A DNA stretch of 18,249 nt from RGIG6353 sp045535585 (GTDB lineage Bacteria > Bacillota > Clostridia > Oscillospirales > SIG627): the NCBI GenBank assembly GCA_045535585.1, contig JAZSLY010000197.1, positions 1 to 18,249 of the forward strand, read 5' to 3'. Under the pieces are notes generated by a model. It searched no databases and was not told where the DNA came from. It was given only the letters and a program-made list of their open reading frames with translations. Positions 1 through 8,483 of the stretch are shown piece by piece; position 1 is the stretch's first letter, and each line of letters begins with the position of its first letter. A program made the translations under genes and the position numbers.

Positions 1-2060
1 TACACCTCGCCTGCCTCGCAGGCGGCGCCTATAATAAGTCCCTCTCTATACCTTTCAAGGAGAGTTTTGGGAACTCTCGGCTGACGGTAGAAGTAGGAGA
101 GGTAGGACTCGGAGATGATGCGGTAGAGATTTTGCATACCTGCCTGAGTCTTGACGAGTATTATCATATGGTATGGGCGCAGTTTTTTCGGGTCGGTCTT
201 TTCCGACATTGCGAGCACCATATCGTTGATATTGGCAACGCCCTCTTTTTTCAGCTTTTTGCACATACACTGGAAAATTTTTGCAAGCATTTCGGCGTCG
301 TCAAGGGCACGGTGATGATTGAAGGCTTCAAGCCCGTAGTATTCCTGCAGGGTGTCAAGCTTGTGCTTTTTCAGGTCTGTGTTGATGTGACGGGAAAGGG
401 CGAGGGTGTCAAGGTAGGGGTTGTTGAAGGGGATAGAGTAGTCCTCTGCCGCCTTCTTTATAAAGCTTGTATCAAAGTTGGCGTTGTGGGCAACGAGAAT
501 ATCGTTTCCGCAGAACTCCAAAAAGCGTGAAACGCCCGTCTTGACGTCGGGGGCGTCCTTTACCATATCGTCGGTAATGCCCGTAATTTCGGTAATGTTT
601 TCGGGTATGGGCTGACCTGGGTTTACGAAGGTGGAGAAGGTGTCAATCACCTGTCCTCCCTTGTATTTTACCGCACCTATTTCGGTGATATTGCAGGTGA
701 GGGCGGAAAGACCCGTGGTCTCTATATCGAAGATAACGAAGGTGTCCTTTTCAAAGTCGGCGCTTGAGTCGCCATAGACGGCTCTTGCGGTGTCGTCCAC
801 GTAGTAGGCTTCAAGTCCGTAGAGCACCTTCATACCAAGCTTGTCAGCGGTGAGCATAGCGTCGGGGAAGCCCTGAACGTTGCCGTGGTCGGTTATGGCA
901 ACCGCCCTGTGTCCCCACTTGTGCGCCGTCTCTACAATTTGTGTCGGGGTAACTACGGCATCCATCGCCGAAAGGGTGGAGTGAATATGAAGCTCCACTC
1001 GCTTTTCCTCGGCGTCGTCGACTCTCGCGAGAAGCTCTACGGAATAGATGCTTTGAGGCTTGATAACGGTTTCGTTTTCGTAGGAGTCAAAGTCCACCTG
1101 ACCTATGACCTCCACCGCCGAGCCCTCTTTAAGAGAGCCCTTTGAAGCCTTCCACACCTCCGTATCGCCGAAGATTTTGATGCCAACCGAGGCGCTCTCG
1201 TCGGTAATCTGTACCGTGGCGATAGTCTTATCCCCCGACCTCGTTTCTCTTGCATCTACGAAAAAGATTTTTCCGCAGACCGCAACGAGAGTCTTAGGGC
1301 TCTTTTTGAAAATATCCTTTATGGGAATAAGAGGGGTATCCTTCTTTCTTTCCTTTCCGTAAACGAGCTTTTTCTCGGCAAGTGAAAAGTCAAGGAAGCC
1401 CGAGTGGAAATATTCGGTGCTTGACGGAGTATCCTCCGTTTCCTCTTCCTCCTCCACACTCGGCTCTTCCACAAGGGAATAGACCTCGGTCTTCTTTTCC
1501 TCCGCCGTCTCCACAACGGGAGGCAGGGAGATGGTATGCTCCGAGTCGGCAATATACGCCTTCATATCGAAGGGAGAGGTGTTTTCTATTTTTACCTTTA
1601 AATCAAGGTCAAATTCGCTTTTGATTATATTCCCGAGTATTTTGGCGCAGTCGGCGTCCTGAGGCAGCTCCCCAAGCCCCGAGTCCAGAGTGAAGGTGAT
1701 TTCCCCCTCCGAGAGCACCATTTTGCCGTTATCGAAAAATCCGCAGGCAAAGGCGGTGTTGCGGCGCATCTCCGAGATAAGCTCGGTATAGTAGCCCTCG
1801 GTGAAAAGCTCCTTCGGGTAGTGGGGCATAATAAAGCAGGAATTTATGTCATAAGCCGTTTTGATTTCATTTTCTATTTCATAAAGCAGAGCCTTTTGCA
1901 AAAGGCGGTCGGAGTAAATATGTATCAGAATGGTACGGGCATCCTTATTTACCGCGCATTTATACTCGTATATCCCTTCAAGAAGGCTTCTTTTGATACC
2001 GTCGGGGGCATACTTGGAAAGCTTCTCGGCAAGGGAAATTTTGTTTCTCTCAAAATCCAA
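1..2060 (-). CDS. polC: DNA polymerase III alpha subunit, Gram-positive PolC type (partial, N-terminal ~686 residues)
   Basis: PolC is the replicative polymerase of low-GC Gram-positives and carries its own proofreading exonuclease. The frame is open from 2060 to the left edge, so the C-terminal half, including the polymerase domain, lies outside; the family is usually about 1,400-1,450 residues. Visible in order: an N-terminal domain; an acidic linker (~residues 190-215); an OB-fold-like region; the first part of the PHP domain with HIH at 358-360; an inserted DEDDh 3'-5' exonuclease (FDIETTG with Asp445 and Glu447; HRALDD with His583 and Asp588); then the second part of PHP. That split PHP/exonuclease order is diagnostic of PolC. 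No ATG lies near the N terminus: after the in-frame stop at 2088-2090 the only candidates are TTG at 2066 and 2060. I chose 2060 because GAGG at 2069-2072 is 8 bases upstream. The gene starts 2 bases after ispG stops, so it is probably translationally coupled. Confidence 0.96.
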   Translation of the reverse strand, partial: MDFERNKISLAEKLSKYAPDGIKRSLLEGIYEYKCAVNKDARTILIHIYSDRLLQKALLYEIENEIKTAYDINSCFIMPHYPKELFTEGYYTELISEMRRNTAFACGFFDNGKMVLSEGEITFTLDSGLGELPQDADCAKILGNIIKSEFDLDLKVKIENTSPFDMKAYIADSEHTISLPPVVETAEEKKTEVYSLVEEPSVEEEEETEDTPSSTEYFHSGFLDFSLAEKKLVYGKERKKDTPLIPIKDIFKKSPKTLVAVCGKIFFVDARETRSGDKTIATVQITDESASVGIKIFGDTEVWKASKGSLKEGSAVEVIGQVDFDSYENETVIKPQSIYSVELLARVDDAEEKRVELHIHSTLSAMDAVVTPTQIVETAHKWGHRAVAITDHGNVQGFPDAMLTADKLGMKVLYGLEAYYVDDTARAVYGDSSADFEKDTFVIFDIETTGLSALTCNITEIGAVKYKGGQVIDTFSTFVNPGQPIPENITEITGITDDMVKDAPDVKTGVSRFLEFCGNDILVAHNANFDTSFIKKAAEDYSIPFNNPYLDTLALSRHINTDLKKHKLDTLQEYYGLEAFNHHRALDDAEMLAKIFQCMCKKLKKEGVANINDMVLAMSEKTDPKKLRPYHMIILVKTQAGMQNLYRIISESYLSYFYRQPRVPKTLLERYREGLIIGAACEAGEV

Positions 2061-2062
2061 TT

Positions 2063-3139
2063 TCAATTCCTCATTTTTTCTATTTCTTCAAGCAATACTT
2101 CAACTATTTTGTCTTCGGGTATTTTGCATACGGGCACGCCCTTCTTGAAAAGGAGCGCTTCGCCCACGCCTCCCGCAACGCCGATATCGGCTTCTCTTGC
2201 TTCGCCCGGTCCGTTTACCACGCATCCCATAACGGCAACGCGCAGGCGTCTATTCTCAATAGGACGGGTCTTTTCCAGCGCCGACTCTATTTCCTTGGCT
2301 ATTCTTACAAGGTCAATTTTCGTTCTTCCGCAGGTGGGGCAGGAGGTTATGTCAAAGGAGCCTCCCGTGTAGAGTCCGAGTGAGGAGAGAATTTCCCGTC
2401 CTGCAAGAACTTCTTCCACAATGTCGTCGGTAATGGAGACACGCAGTGTGTCGCCTATCCCCTCGGAGAGAAGAGTACCGATACCCACCGAGGACTTGAT
2501 AAGGCTCTTTTTGAGTGTGCCTGCCTCGGTAACGCCAAGATGCAGAGGACAGTCACATTTTTCCGACAGCTTTCGGTAGGCGTCTATCATTGTCGTAACG
2601 TCGGAGGACTTTACCGAAACCACGATATCGTGAAAGTCACATTCCTTCAAAAGTGCGATTTCCGAGAGAGCCGACTCAACGAGAGCGTCGGAGGTGGGAG
2701 AGCCGTATTTTTCAAAGAGCTTTTTCTCAAGAGAACCGCTGTTTACCCCAATTCTTATGGGTATTCCACGCTCACGGCACTCGTTTGCCACAAGGCGAAC
2801 GGCGTCAGATGAGCCGATATTGCCGGGGTTAATTCTTATTTTATCAATTCCCTCTTTTGCGGCGGCAAGTGCTATTCTGTGGTCGAAATGCACGTCGCCC
2901 ACAAGCGCCACCTTGTAGTCGCGCACCGCCTCTTTATAGTAGGGAATGTGCGACGTTGCGTCGACGTCGGGGAGAGTGAAGCGGATAACGTCGCACCCAG
3001 CACCCGCAAGACGCAATATATCCCTCACGCACGCCTCACGGTCGTGAGGGTCGGCGGATATCATCGACTGTACCGAAATGGGCGAGAGTCCGCCTATTTC
3101 TATTTTACCTGCCTTGATTTTTCTCGTTAATTTTCTCAT
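2063..3139 (-). CDS. ispG: 4-hydroxy-3-methylbut-2-en-1-yl diphosphate synthase (flavodoxin), IspG/GcpE
   Basis: IspG converts 2-C-methyl-D-erythritol 2,4-cyclodiphosphate to HMBPP, the penultimate step of the MEP isoprenoid pathway, using a [4Fe-4S] cluster. At 358 residues it is normal for the short bacterial form. The N-terminal half is a TIM-barrel-like domain (GDVHFDHRIALAA and KIRINPGNIG are recognisable). The C-terminal half holds the cluster ligands: Cys267 and Cys270 in SCPTCGRTK, and Cys306 in MGCVVNGPGEA, followed by the conserved Glu. The ATG at 3139 follows an AAAGGA Shine-Dalgarno. It lies 9 bases after rseP, and its stop is next to the polC TTG start. With dxr in the same operon, two of the MEP steps are co-transcribed with uppS, the main consumer of the product for cell-wall lipid carrier. 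Confidence 0.97.
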   Translation of the reverse strand: MRKLTRKIKAGKIEIGGLSPISVQSMISADPHDREACVRDILRLAGAGCDVIRFTLPDVDATSHIPYYKEAVRDYKVALVGDVHFDHRIALAAAKEGIDKIRINPGNIGSSDAVRLVANECRERGIPIRIGVNSGSLEKKLFEKYGSPTSDALVESALSEIALLKECDFHDIVVSVKSSDVTTMIDAYRKLSEKCDCPLHLGVTEAGTLKKSLIKSSVGIGTLLSEGIGDTLRVSITDDIVEEVLAGREILSSLGLYTGGSFDITSCPTCGRTKIDLVRIAKEIESALEKTRPIENRRLRVAVMGCVVNGPGEAREADIGVAGGVGEALLFKKGVPVCKIPEDKIVEVLLEEIEKMRN

Positions 3140-3148
3140 AGAAATCCT

Positions 3149-4189
3149 TTATACTAACTTTATTATATCGCTGACCATTACTACTGCCATAAATACTAAA
3201 AGAAGCACCATTCCTACGGCGTGAACGTAGCCCTCGTGCTCGGGCTTTATGGGCTTTCCGCGAAGCGCTTCAAGGAGCACGAAGAAAATTCTGCCACCGT
3301 CAAGGGCGGGTATGGGCAGAAGATTGAATATACCGAGGTTCATACTAATGAAAACGAAAAGGAACATAAGGCTTCTGATACCTTGTGATGCGCTTTCTGC
3401 GATAACCGTCACCGTTCCCACGGGACCCGAAACTGCCTCAAGCCCGTATCTGCCCGTAACTAAATCCACAAGGGAAGAAATAATCATCTTCACCGTGGAG
3501 AAGGATTGGTAAAACGCCTCGCTGATAAGAGAGGGGAGCGTTTTTTCACGGTAGAGGGGGGCAAAGTCCACCACTCCGCAGAGAATTCCCTCCACCTCCT
3601 CGGTTTTGAAGGAGACGTCGGTGAGAAGAATTTCTTCTCCGTCACGCTCCAAAAGGATATCGAGGGGTTTTATGCCGTCGGTCATAATCTTATAGGACAC
3701 GTCCTGCCAGACGTTCATTTTTTCGCCGTCAATTTCAAGAATTTTGTCCCCGTCCTGAACGCCGTAGTCCGAGAGCACCGAGTCGGCAATAACCGAGTAG
3801 CCCTCACGGTCGGCAATATAGGTGGTGGGGTAAAAGGGCGAGAGGGAAAGGAGAATGAACATCACCACCACCGCCGTGACGATATTCATAAAAGAGCCTG
3901 CCACGAGAACGATAAGGCGTTGCCACCAGGGCTTACGGGAGAGGGACGAGGGACTATCCACGTCGCTGTCCTCACCCTCAAGGCTGACGAAGCCTCCTAT
4001 GGGAAGTGCACGGATAGAATAGAGAGTGCCCGACCTTTTGCTTCTCTTTGAAATTATTTTCGGCCCCATACCGATAGCAAATTCAAAAACGCCCACCTTG
4101 AAAAGTCGGGCGGTGATGAAGTGCCCGAACTCGTGGGAAAGTATCATAAGACCGAAAAAGAGCAGGGCTAATATGATTTTCCAGAACAT
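3149..4189 (-). CDS. rseP: RIP metalloprotease, site-2 protease family (RseP/RasP)
   Basis: This is an intramembrane zinc protease that cuts membrane-embedded substrates such as anti-sigma factors, division proteins and remnant signal peptides. The HEFGH zinc-binding motif is at residues 19-23 inside the first membrane segment. The third ligand region PIPALDGGR has Asp297. A PDZ domain spans about residues 118-190. Further membrane segments lie at ~95-118, ~272-292 and at the C terminus (~325-345). Length (346) is usual for the Gram-positive form. The ATG at 4189 has a strong GGAGG Shine-Dalgarno. It sits 27 bases downstream of dxr, as in many Firmicutes where this gene lies between cdsA/dxr and ispG or proS/polC. 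Which substrate it cuts here cannot be told from the sequence. Confidence 0.95.
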   Translation of the reverse strand: MFWKIILALLFFGLMILSHEFGHFITARLFKVGVFEFAIGMGPKIISKRSKRSGTLYSIRALPIGGFVSLEGEDSDVDSPSSLSRKPWWQRLIVLVAGSFMNIVTAVVVMFILLSLSPFYPTTYIADREGYSVIADSVLSDYGVQDGDKILEIDGEKMNVWQDVSYKIMTDGIKPLDILLERDGEEILLTDVSFKTEEVEGILCGVVDFAPLYREKTLPSLISEAFYQSFSTVKMIISSLVDLVTGRYGLEAVSGPVGTVTVIAESASQGIRSLMFLFVFISMNLGIFNLLPIPALDGGRIFFVLLEALRGKPIKPEHEGYVHAVGMVLLLVFMAVVMVSDIIKLV

Positions 4190-4216
4190 TTTTTCCTCCG
4201 AAAAGATTGTTTCAGG

Positions 4217-5383
4217 TTAGTTTATGCCTTTGACACCTGCTTTATTCATAACGTACTCACGGGCAAGGGCGTCGTCCCTTTCAAGAGAGTCGAGGGTCAC
4301 CGCAGGGGTGAATTCTATATCCCTCACAGCGTCCTCCACCAGAGTGAATATATCGAGGAATCTTATCTTCTCCTGCAAAAAGAGGGACACCGCCGCCTCG
4401 TTGGCGCTATTCATTACGGCAGGAGCGTTGCCACCCCGTGAAACCGCCCGTCTTGCTAAAGGAAGAAGGGTGAAGGTCTCCTCGTCGGGAGGCGCAAAGG
4501 TAAGTGAAAAGGCGGTGGTAAAGTCGAGGGGTCTAAAAATTGCCTCACGCCTTTCAGGATAGGTAAGGGCAAAGGCGATACAATGCTTCATATCGGGGTT
4601 GCCCATCTGTGCAAGGACGGAGCCGTCCACGAATTCTACCATAGAGTGCACTATACTCTGTCGGTGCACCGTAACGTCGATTTTCTCCGAGGGCACGCCG
4701 AAAAGGCGCACCGCCTCGATAACCTCCAAGCCCTTATTCATAAGAGTTGCCGAGTCTACGGTAATTTTAGCACCCATAGACCAGGTGGGGTGGCGGAGCG
4801 TGTCGGCGAGAGTCACGTTTTTCAAATCCTCTCTCGTCCTTGAATAAAAGGGTCCTCCCGACGCCGTGATAATAAGGCGCTTTATGAAGGCAGGACTATT
4901 ATGGGATTGGTCAAGGCATTGGAATATAGCCGAGTGCTCGCTGTCTACGGGAAGAAGGGAGACCCCCTTTTCCTTTACGGCAGAGAGAATGATATCGCCT
5001 GCCGCTACGAGAGGCTCTTTATTTGCCATGGCAATATTCTTGCCCGAATTGATAGCGGAAAGAGTGGGACGGATACCGCAACGACCCATAAGGGAATTGA
5101 GTAGGGTGTCGGCGTCGGAGGCGTTTGCCACCTCTTCCACCGCCTCCTCACCTATAAGCACGCGGGTGGAGGTGTCGGCTACACGGACACGCAGGTCGCG
5201 CCCTGCATTTTCGTCCACCACCGCTACGAGCGCGGGGGAAAACTCCCTTATCTGTTCCTCTAATCTTTTTATATTTGAATGGGCGGCAAGGGCGGTTACC
5301 CTGATTTTCTTTTCTCTTGCCACCTCTATTGTCTGCGTTCCTATTGAGCCCGTTGAGCCGAGCAGAGCTAATTTTTCTGTCAT
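4217..5383 (-). CDS. dxr: 1-deoxy-D-xylulose 5-phosphate reductoisomerase
   Basis: Dxr (IspC) rearranges and reduces DXP to 2-C-methyl-D-erythritol 4-phosphate with NADPH, the first committed step of the MEP pathway. The N-terminal nucleotide-binding motif GSTGSIGTQT starts at residue 9. MANKEPLVAAG and the metal/substrate motif LLPVDSEHSAIFQ are intact, as is the block VHRQSIVHSMVEFVDGS followed by AQMGNPDMKHCIAFAL. At 388 residues the length is typical. The start ATG lies 4 bases beyond the cdsA stop codon, with AAGG about 10 bases upstream inside the end of cdsA, so translational coupling is likely. No anomaly seen. Confidence 0.97.
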   Translation of the reverse strand: MTEKLALLGSTGSIGTQTIEVAREKKIRVTALAAHSNIKRLEEQIREFSPALVAVVDENAGRDLRVRVADTSTRVLIGEEAVEEVANASDADTLLNSLMGRCGIRPTLSAINSGKNIAMANKEPLVAAGDIILSAVKEKGVSLLPVDSEHSAIFQCLDQSHNSPAFIKRLIITASGGPFYSRTREDLKNVTLADTLRHPTWSMGAKITVDSATLMNKGLEVIEAVRLFGVPSEKIDVTVHRQSIVHSMVEFVDGSVLAQMGNPDMKHCIAFALTYPERREAIFRPLDFTTAFSLTFAPPDEETFTLLPLARRAVSRGGNAPAVMNSANEAAVSLFLQEKIRFLDIFTLVEDAVRDIEFTPAVTLDSLERDDALAREYVMNKAGVKGIN

Positions 5384-5387
5384 AGCA

Positions 5388-6188
5388 TTACAACCTTGTG
5401 AAAAGTATTACGATATAGAGAAATGCGCTGACGGCAAGAATTGAGTCGAAGCGGTCAAGCACTCCTCCGTGACCCGGGAAAAGAGAGCCAAAGTCCTTGA
5501 TGCCCCAGCTTCGCTTCACGAGGGACGCCGCAAGGTCGCCGAATTGTGACACGATGCTGGCGATAAGACCCACGAGCGCAAAGACGAGGGTGGTAGTGAT
5601 ATTATTCGTCATAAAGTAGGCGTAGAGCGCAAAGACGAGGGTGGTGGCAAGTGAGCCTCCCACTGCGCCCTCCACGGTTTTCTTGGGGCTGATAGCCTCG
5701 ATAAGCTTGTGTTTGCCGAAGAAGTAGCCCGAAAAATATGCAAAGGTGTCGGTGACCCAAGCACCTATGAAGATGAGAGGGAAAACTCTCACGTCGGTAT
5801 TGTAGATAACTGCAATAGCACCGAAGGAGACGGTTACGTAGAAGATAAGGGACGTAGCGTTGAGGATATTCGTGCAGGTCAGGCTCTTATTTTTAACAAC
5901 TCCCGCAAAGAGAAGAATGAAAAGAAGTGCGATAAAGACGGGAGTGTAAAAGCCAAGGGACGCCGTGGTGAAAAGGGGAAGAAGAAAAGCCGAAGCCGTA
6001 CAAGTAAGGATAACGAAGCGGTTTTTCTCCCCGATACATTTTATTGCTTCAAGCGCCCCTACCGCCGACAGAAGTGCAAGGGCAAGGTTGATAAGAGTGA
6101 CGGAGGCAAAAAGGGTGGTGTCGGCAAAAATCAACACGGGAACAAATATTATTAGCGCCACGATGGCGGTGATAATTCGCGTTTTCAT
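5388..6188 (-). CDS. cdsA: Phosphatidate cytidylyltransferase (CDP-diglyceride synthase)
   Basis: CdsA makes CDP-diacylglycerol from phosphatidic acid and CTP, the branch point for membrane phospholipids. The family signature near the C terminus is complete: SLVKRSWGIKDFGSLFPGHG followed by GVLDRFDS, with the paired acidic and lysine residues expected for metal and CTP binding. Most of the protein is hydrophobic, with about seven to eight membrane segments. I place the start at the ATG at 6188 (266 residues), because AGGAG lies 5 bases upstream and the protein then opens directly with a membrane segment. The frame stays open to 6272 but that stretch overlaps the end of uppS, has no Shine-Dalgarno, and does not look like CdsA. 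The gene follows uppS by 25 bases and runs into dxr. Confidence 0.95.
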   Translation of the reverse strand: MKTRIITAIVALIIFVPVLIFADTTLFASVTLINLALALLSAVGALEAIKCIGEKNRFVILTCTASAFLLPLFTTASLGFYTPVFIALLFILLFAGVVKNKSLTCTNILNATSLIFYVTVSFGAIAVIYNTDVRVFPLIFIGAWVTDTFAYFSGYFFGKHKLIEAISPKKTVEGAVGGSLATTLVFALYAYFMTNNITTTLVFALVGLIASIVSQFGDLAASLVKRSWGIKDFGSLFPGHGGVLDRFDSILAVSAFLYIVILFTRL

Positions 6189-6213
6189 AAGAACTCCTAT
6201 ATTTGTTATTGGG

Positions 6214-6957
6214 TCAGCGCTTTTTCGCCTTGACGTCTCCGAAACGGCGCTCACGCCCCTCGAAAAACTCAAACGCCAGGTCTACGTCGTGCTTCGTCAT
6301 ATCGGGCCAGAGGGTCTTGGTGAAGTATAATTCGGAATATGTAGACTGCCAGGTAAGGAAATTCGACAGTCTCCACTCGCCCCCCGTCCTTACGACAAGG
6401 TCGGGCTCGGGAAGCCCTGCGGTGTAGAGACGGGAATTTATATCCTCGGCAGAAATTTCTCTCTTACCCTCCGAAATAAGTGTGTTTACGGCGTGGAGAA
6501 TGTCGTCCCGTCCGCCGTAGTTGATAGCGATATTAAGTACCTGAGAGTGAATAGAGCTCTTTTCGCCGATTTCCTTTATAAGCGCCCTCGTTTCCTCGGA
6601 GAAAACCGAGGTGTCGCCGAGAAATCTTATGTGGGCAGGGGTCTTCCAGTTCTTATTCAGACCGTCCTTCAGGTACTCCACGAAGAGACGCATAATCCCG
6701 TCAACCTCGCTTTTCGGACGGCGCCAGTTTTCCGTGGAAAAGGCATAGACGGTAACCACTTCCACCCCTCTTTCAAGACAGTATTCGGTTATCTTCTTGA
6801 AGGCTTCGGCGCCGTATCTGTGGCCTACCTCTCTGGGCAGACCTCTTTTTTTCGCCCATCTGCCGTTTCCGTCCATAATAAAGGCAATATGACGAAGCGG
6901 CGGGTTTGCTCCGCCGCTTGTTTTTTTATTGTCCCTAAATAATGAGAAAATACCCAT
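6214..6957 (-). CDS. uppS: Isoprenyl transferase, undecaprenyl diphosphate synthase type
   Basis: This cis-prenyltransferase extends farnesyl diphosphate with isopentenyl diphosphate to the C55 lipid carrier used for peptidoglycan and wall polymers. Visible motifs are HIAFIMDGNGRWAKKRG with the catalytic Asp29, the YAFSTENWRRP block, and the C-terminal RTGGEWRLSNFLTWQ followed by YSELYF and LWPD. Length (247) is normal. The start ATG shares a base with the frr stop (TAATG), so the two are almost certainly translationally coupled; GGA lies 6 bases upstream. Placement beside dxr and ispG links precursor supply and use in one transcript. Chain length is inferred from family and context, not proven by the sequence. 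Confidence 0.96.
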   Translation of the reverse strand: MGIFSLFRDNKKTSGGANPPLRHIAFIMDGNGRWAKKRGLPREVGHRYGAEAFKKITEYCLERGVEVVTVYAFSTENWRRPKSEVDGIMRLFVEYLKDGLNKNWKTPAHIRFLGDTSVFSEETRALIKEIGEKSSIHSQVLNIAINYGGRDDILHAVNTLISEGKREISAEDINSRLYTAGLPEPDLVVRTGGEWRLSNFLTWQSTYSELYFTKTLWPDMTKHDVDLAFEFFEGRERRFGDVKAKKR

Positions 6958-7511
6958 TAAATTTCCATAACCTCTGCTGTCTTTGCGCTGACGAGAGCGT
7001 CAATGCTCTTAACGTACTTGTCGGTCAGGTCCTGAGCGTCCTTTTCACCCGACTTTACGTCGTCCTCGGTAAGCGAGCCTGCCTTCTTTTCGTTCTTCAA
7101 GAAGTCGTTGGCGTCACGGCGGATATTACGGATAGCAACCTTGGCATCCTCACCGCACTTTGCAACCTGCTTTGAAACCTCACGGCGTCTCTCCTCTGTG
7201 AGTGAGGGGAAGGTAAGACGGATAACCTTGCCGTCGTTCTGGGGTGTGATACCGAGGTCGGAGGCAAGAATAGCCTTTTCAATCTCCTTTACGGTAGATG
7301 CGTCCCAAGGAGAAATAACGAGGGTGCGTGCGTCGCTTGTCGATACGGCGGCAATCTGGTTTATGGGGGTTGCGCTTCCGTAGTAGTCAACCGAAATCTT
7401 ATCGAGTACGGCGGCGCTTGCACGGCCTACTCTGATTCCCTTAAGCTCTGTTTCAAGGGCAGAAACAGACTTCTGCATTTTTGCTTCAAAATCTTTAAGA
7501 TTAGCTTTCAT
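6957..7511 (-). CDS. frr: Ribosome recycling factor
   Basis: RRF splits post-termination ribosomes together with EF-G. The 184-residue protein matches family length and has the hallmark core KGIRVGRASAAVLDKISVDY and YGSATPINQIA, the ISPWDAS block, and the conserved C-terminal helix LTEERRREVSKQVAKCGEDA followed by KVAIRNIRRDAND. The ATG at 7511 is preceded by AAAGGA at good spacing. It is 21 bases downstream of pyrH and overlaps the uppS start by one base, the standard pyrH-frr-uppS order. No irregularity seen. Confidence 0.98.
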   Translation of the reverse strand: MKANLKDFEAKMQKSVSALETELKGIRVGRASAAVLDKISVDYYGSATPINQIAAVSTSDARTLVISPWDASTVKEIEKAILASDLGITPQNDGKVIRLTFPSLTEERRREVSKQVAKCGEDAKVAIRNIRRDANDFLKNEKKAGSLTEDDVKSGEKDAQDLTDKYVKSIDALVSAKTAEVMEI

Positions 7512-7532
7512 AAATTTAGTCCTTTCAATATA

Positions 7533-8297
7533 TCAGTTTATTTTTTCTACAACAGTACCTGTTTTACCGCCCGTGATGGCGGTAACGATGTTTTCGGGAT
7601 TGTCAAGTCCGAAGAGGAGAAGGGGCATATTGTTTTCCATAGCGTACGCCGCCGCAGTAGCGTCGATAGCCTTCAGTCCCTTTGCCAGAAATTCGCTGTA
7701 ATCAAGCCTTGGTATTCTCACGGCGGTGGGGTCAAGCCTTGGGTCAGCGGTGTATATGGCGTCAATGTTCTTTGCAAGCATTACCACGTCGGCGTCAATT
7801 TCCACGCCACGCAGAACGCAGGCGGTATCGGTGGTCATATGGGAAATTCCCGAGCCTCCTGCAAAGATGACTACCTTCTTCTTTGAAAGGTAGCTTGTGG
7901 CTCTCGCCTTTATGTAGGTCTCGGCAAATTGAGGCATCTCAACCGAGGACATAACGCGGGTGGCAACCTCCATACCCTCAAGTGTCTCGGAAAGAGCAAT
8001 AGAGTTGATAACGGTGGCAAGCATACCCATATGGTCGGCACGGGTCCTGTCAAAGCCCTCGCCAAGCCTGCCTCCACGCCAGATGTTTCCGCCGCCGATA
8101 ACTATGGCAACCTCACATCCCAGCTCCACTACCTTCTTTATCTCGGCGCAGATGGCGTCAAGCTTCTTTCTGTCGATGATGGGAACGCTTTTTACAACGC
8201 GGCGACCCTCCTTATCGGTGGTATATTCCGCAATATCGTTTCCGTAAATTGCCTCTCCTGAAAGCTTAATTAAAACTCTTTTATATTTTACTTCCAT
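7533..8297 (-). CDS. pyrH: UMP kinase
   Basis: PyrH phosphorylates UMP to UDP in pyrimidine nucleotide synthesis. It is an amino-acid-kinase-fold hexamer, usually activated by GTP and inhibited by UTP. The N-terminal RVLIKLSGEAIYG, the loop AIVIGGGNIWRG, the block DHMGMLATVINSIALSETLE and the C-terminal MLAKNIDAIYTADPR are clear. I choose the ATG at 8297 (254 residues): GAGG is 8 bases upstream, and a strong promoter ends about 30 bases upstream. The frame is open to 8405 but that would put the start upstream of the promoter. The loop that in well-studied homologues reads G-T-G-N-P-F/Y-F/S-T-T-D here reads GGSGISHMTTD, which changes residues near the UMP site. It is the first gene of the operon; rpsB and tsf, often just upstream, are absent. 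Confidence 0.96.
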   Translation of the reverse strand: MEVKYKRVLIKLSGEAIYGNDIAEYTTDKEGRRVVKSVPIIDRKKLDAICAEIKKVVELGCEVAIVIGGGNIWRGGRLGEGFDRTRADHMGMLATVINSIALSETLEGMEVATRVMSSVEMPQFAETYIKARATSYLSKKKVVIFAGGSGISHMTTDTACVLRGVEIDADVVMLAKNIDAIYTADPRLDPTAVRIPRLDYSEFLAKGLKAIDATAAAYAMENNMPLLLFGLDNPENIVTAITGGKTGTVVEKIN

Positions 8298-8330
8298 TTT
8301 CTTTCCCTCACCATTATTTTCTCTCATATT

Positions 8331-8359
8331 ATTGTACCCTAAAAAACCGATTTTGTAAA
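8331..8359 (-). promoter_or_regulatory. Sigma-A-type promoter of the pyrH-polC operon
   Basis: On the minus strand a -35 box TTTACA (8354-8359; 5/6 to consensus) and a -10 box TACAAT (8331-8336; 5/6) are separated by exactly 17 bases. Predicted transcription would start near 8324, leaving a leader of about 27 bases with the pyrH Shine-Dalgarno. A/T-rich runs at 8364-8380 lie where an UP element would be. No leader hairpin or attenuator fits in so short a leader. Confidence 0.8.
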
Positions 8360-8370
8360 GTGGGAATATG

Positions 8371-8400
8371 AAATATTTTTGCAGATTACAGAAAATATTT
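8371..8400. repeat. A/T-rich inverted repeat between two divergent promoters
   Basis: AAATATTTT (8371-8379) and AAAATATTT (8392-8400) form perfect 9-base arms around a 12-base spacer. The repeat lies 12 bases upstream of the pyrH -35 box and about 84 bases upstream of the yitT-like -35 box. It could be a regulator binding site or simply UP-element-like A-tracts; in DNA this A/T-rich a chance match is possible. Confidence 0.35.
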
Positions 8401-8483
8401 GGCACAAGGCTTCAAAGGGAAGAAATTCAGGGGAGAAAAACGGAAAAAGGCGAATATTTTTCTCTTTTTTGTGTAGTAAGCTA

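Noticed and set aside
1821..2372. 183-codon plus-strand open frame
   Set aside because: It lies across polC and ispG on the opposite strand, both of which show clear family motifs; it is a shadow.
8298..8405. Longer pyrH start at 8405
   Set aside because: The start would be upstream of a well-formed promoter and adds residues unlike UMP kinase; the ATG at 8297 has a good Shine-Dalgarno.
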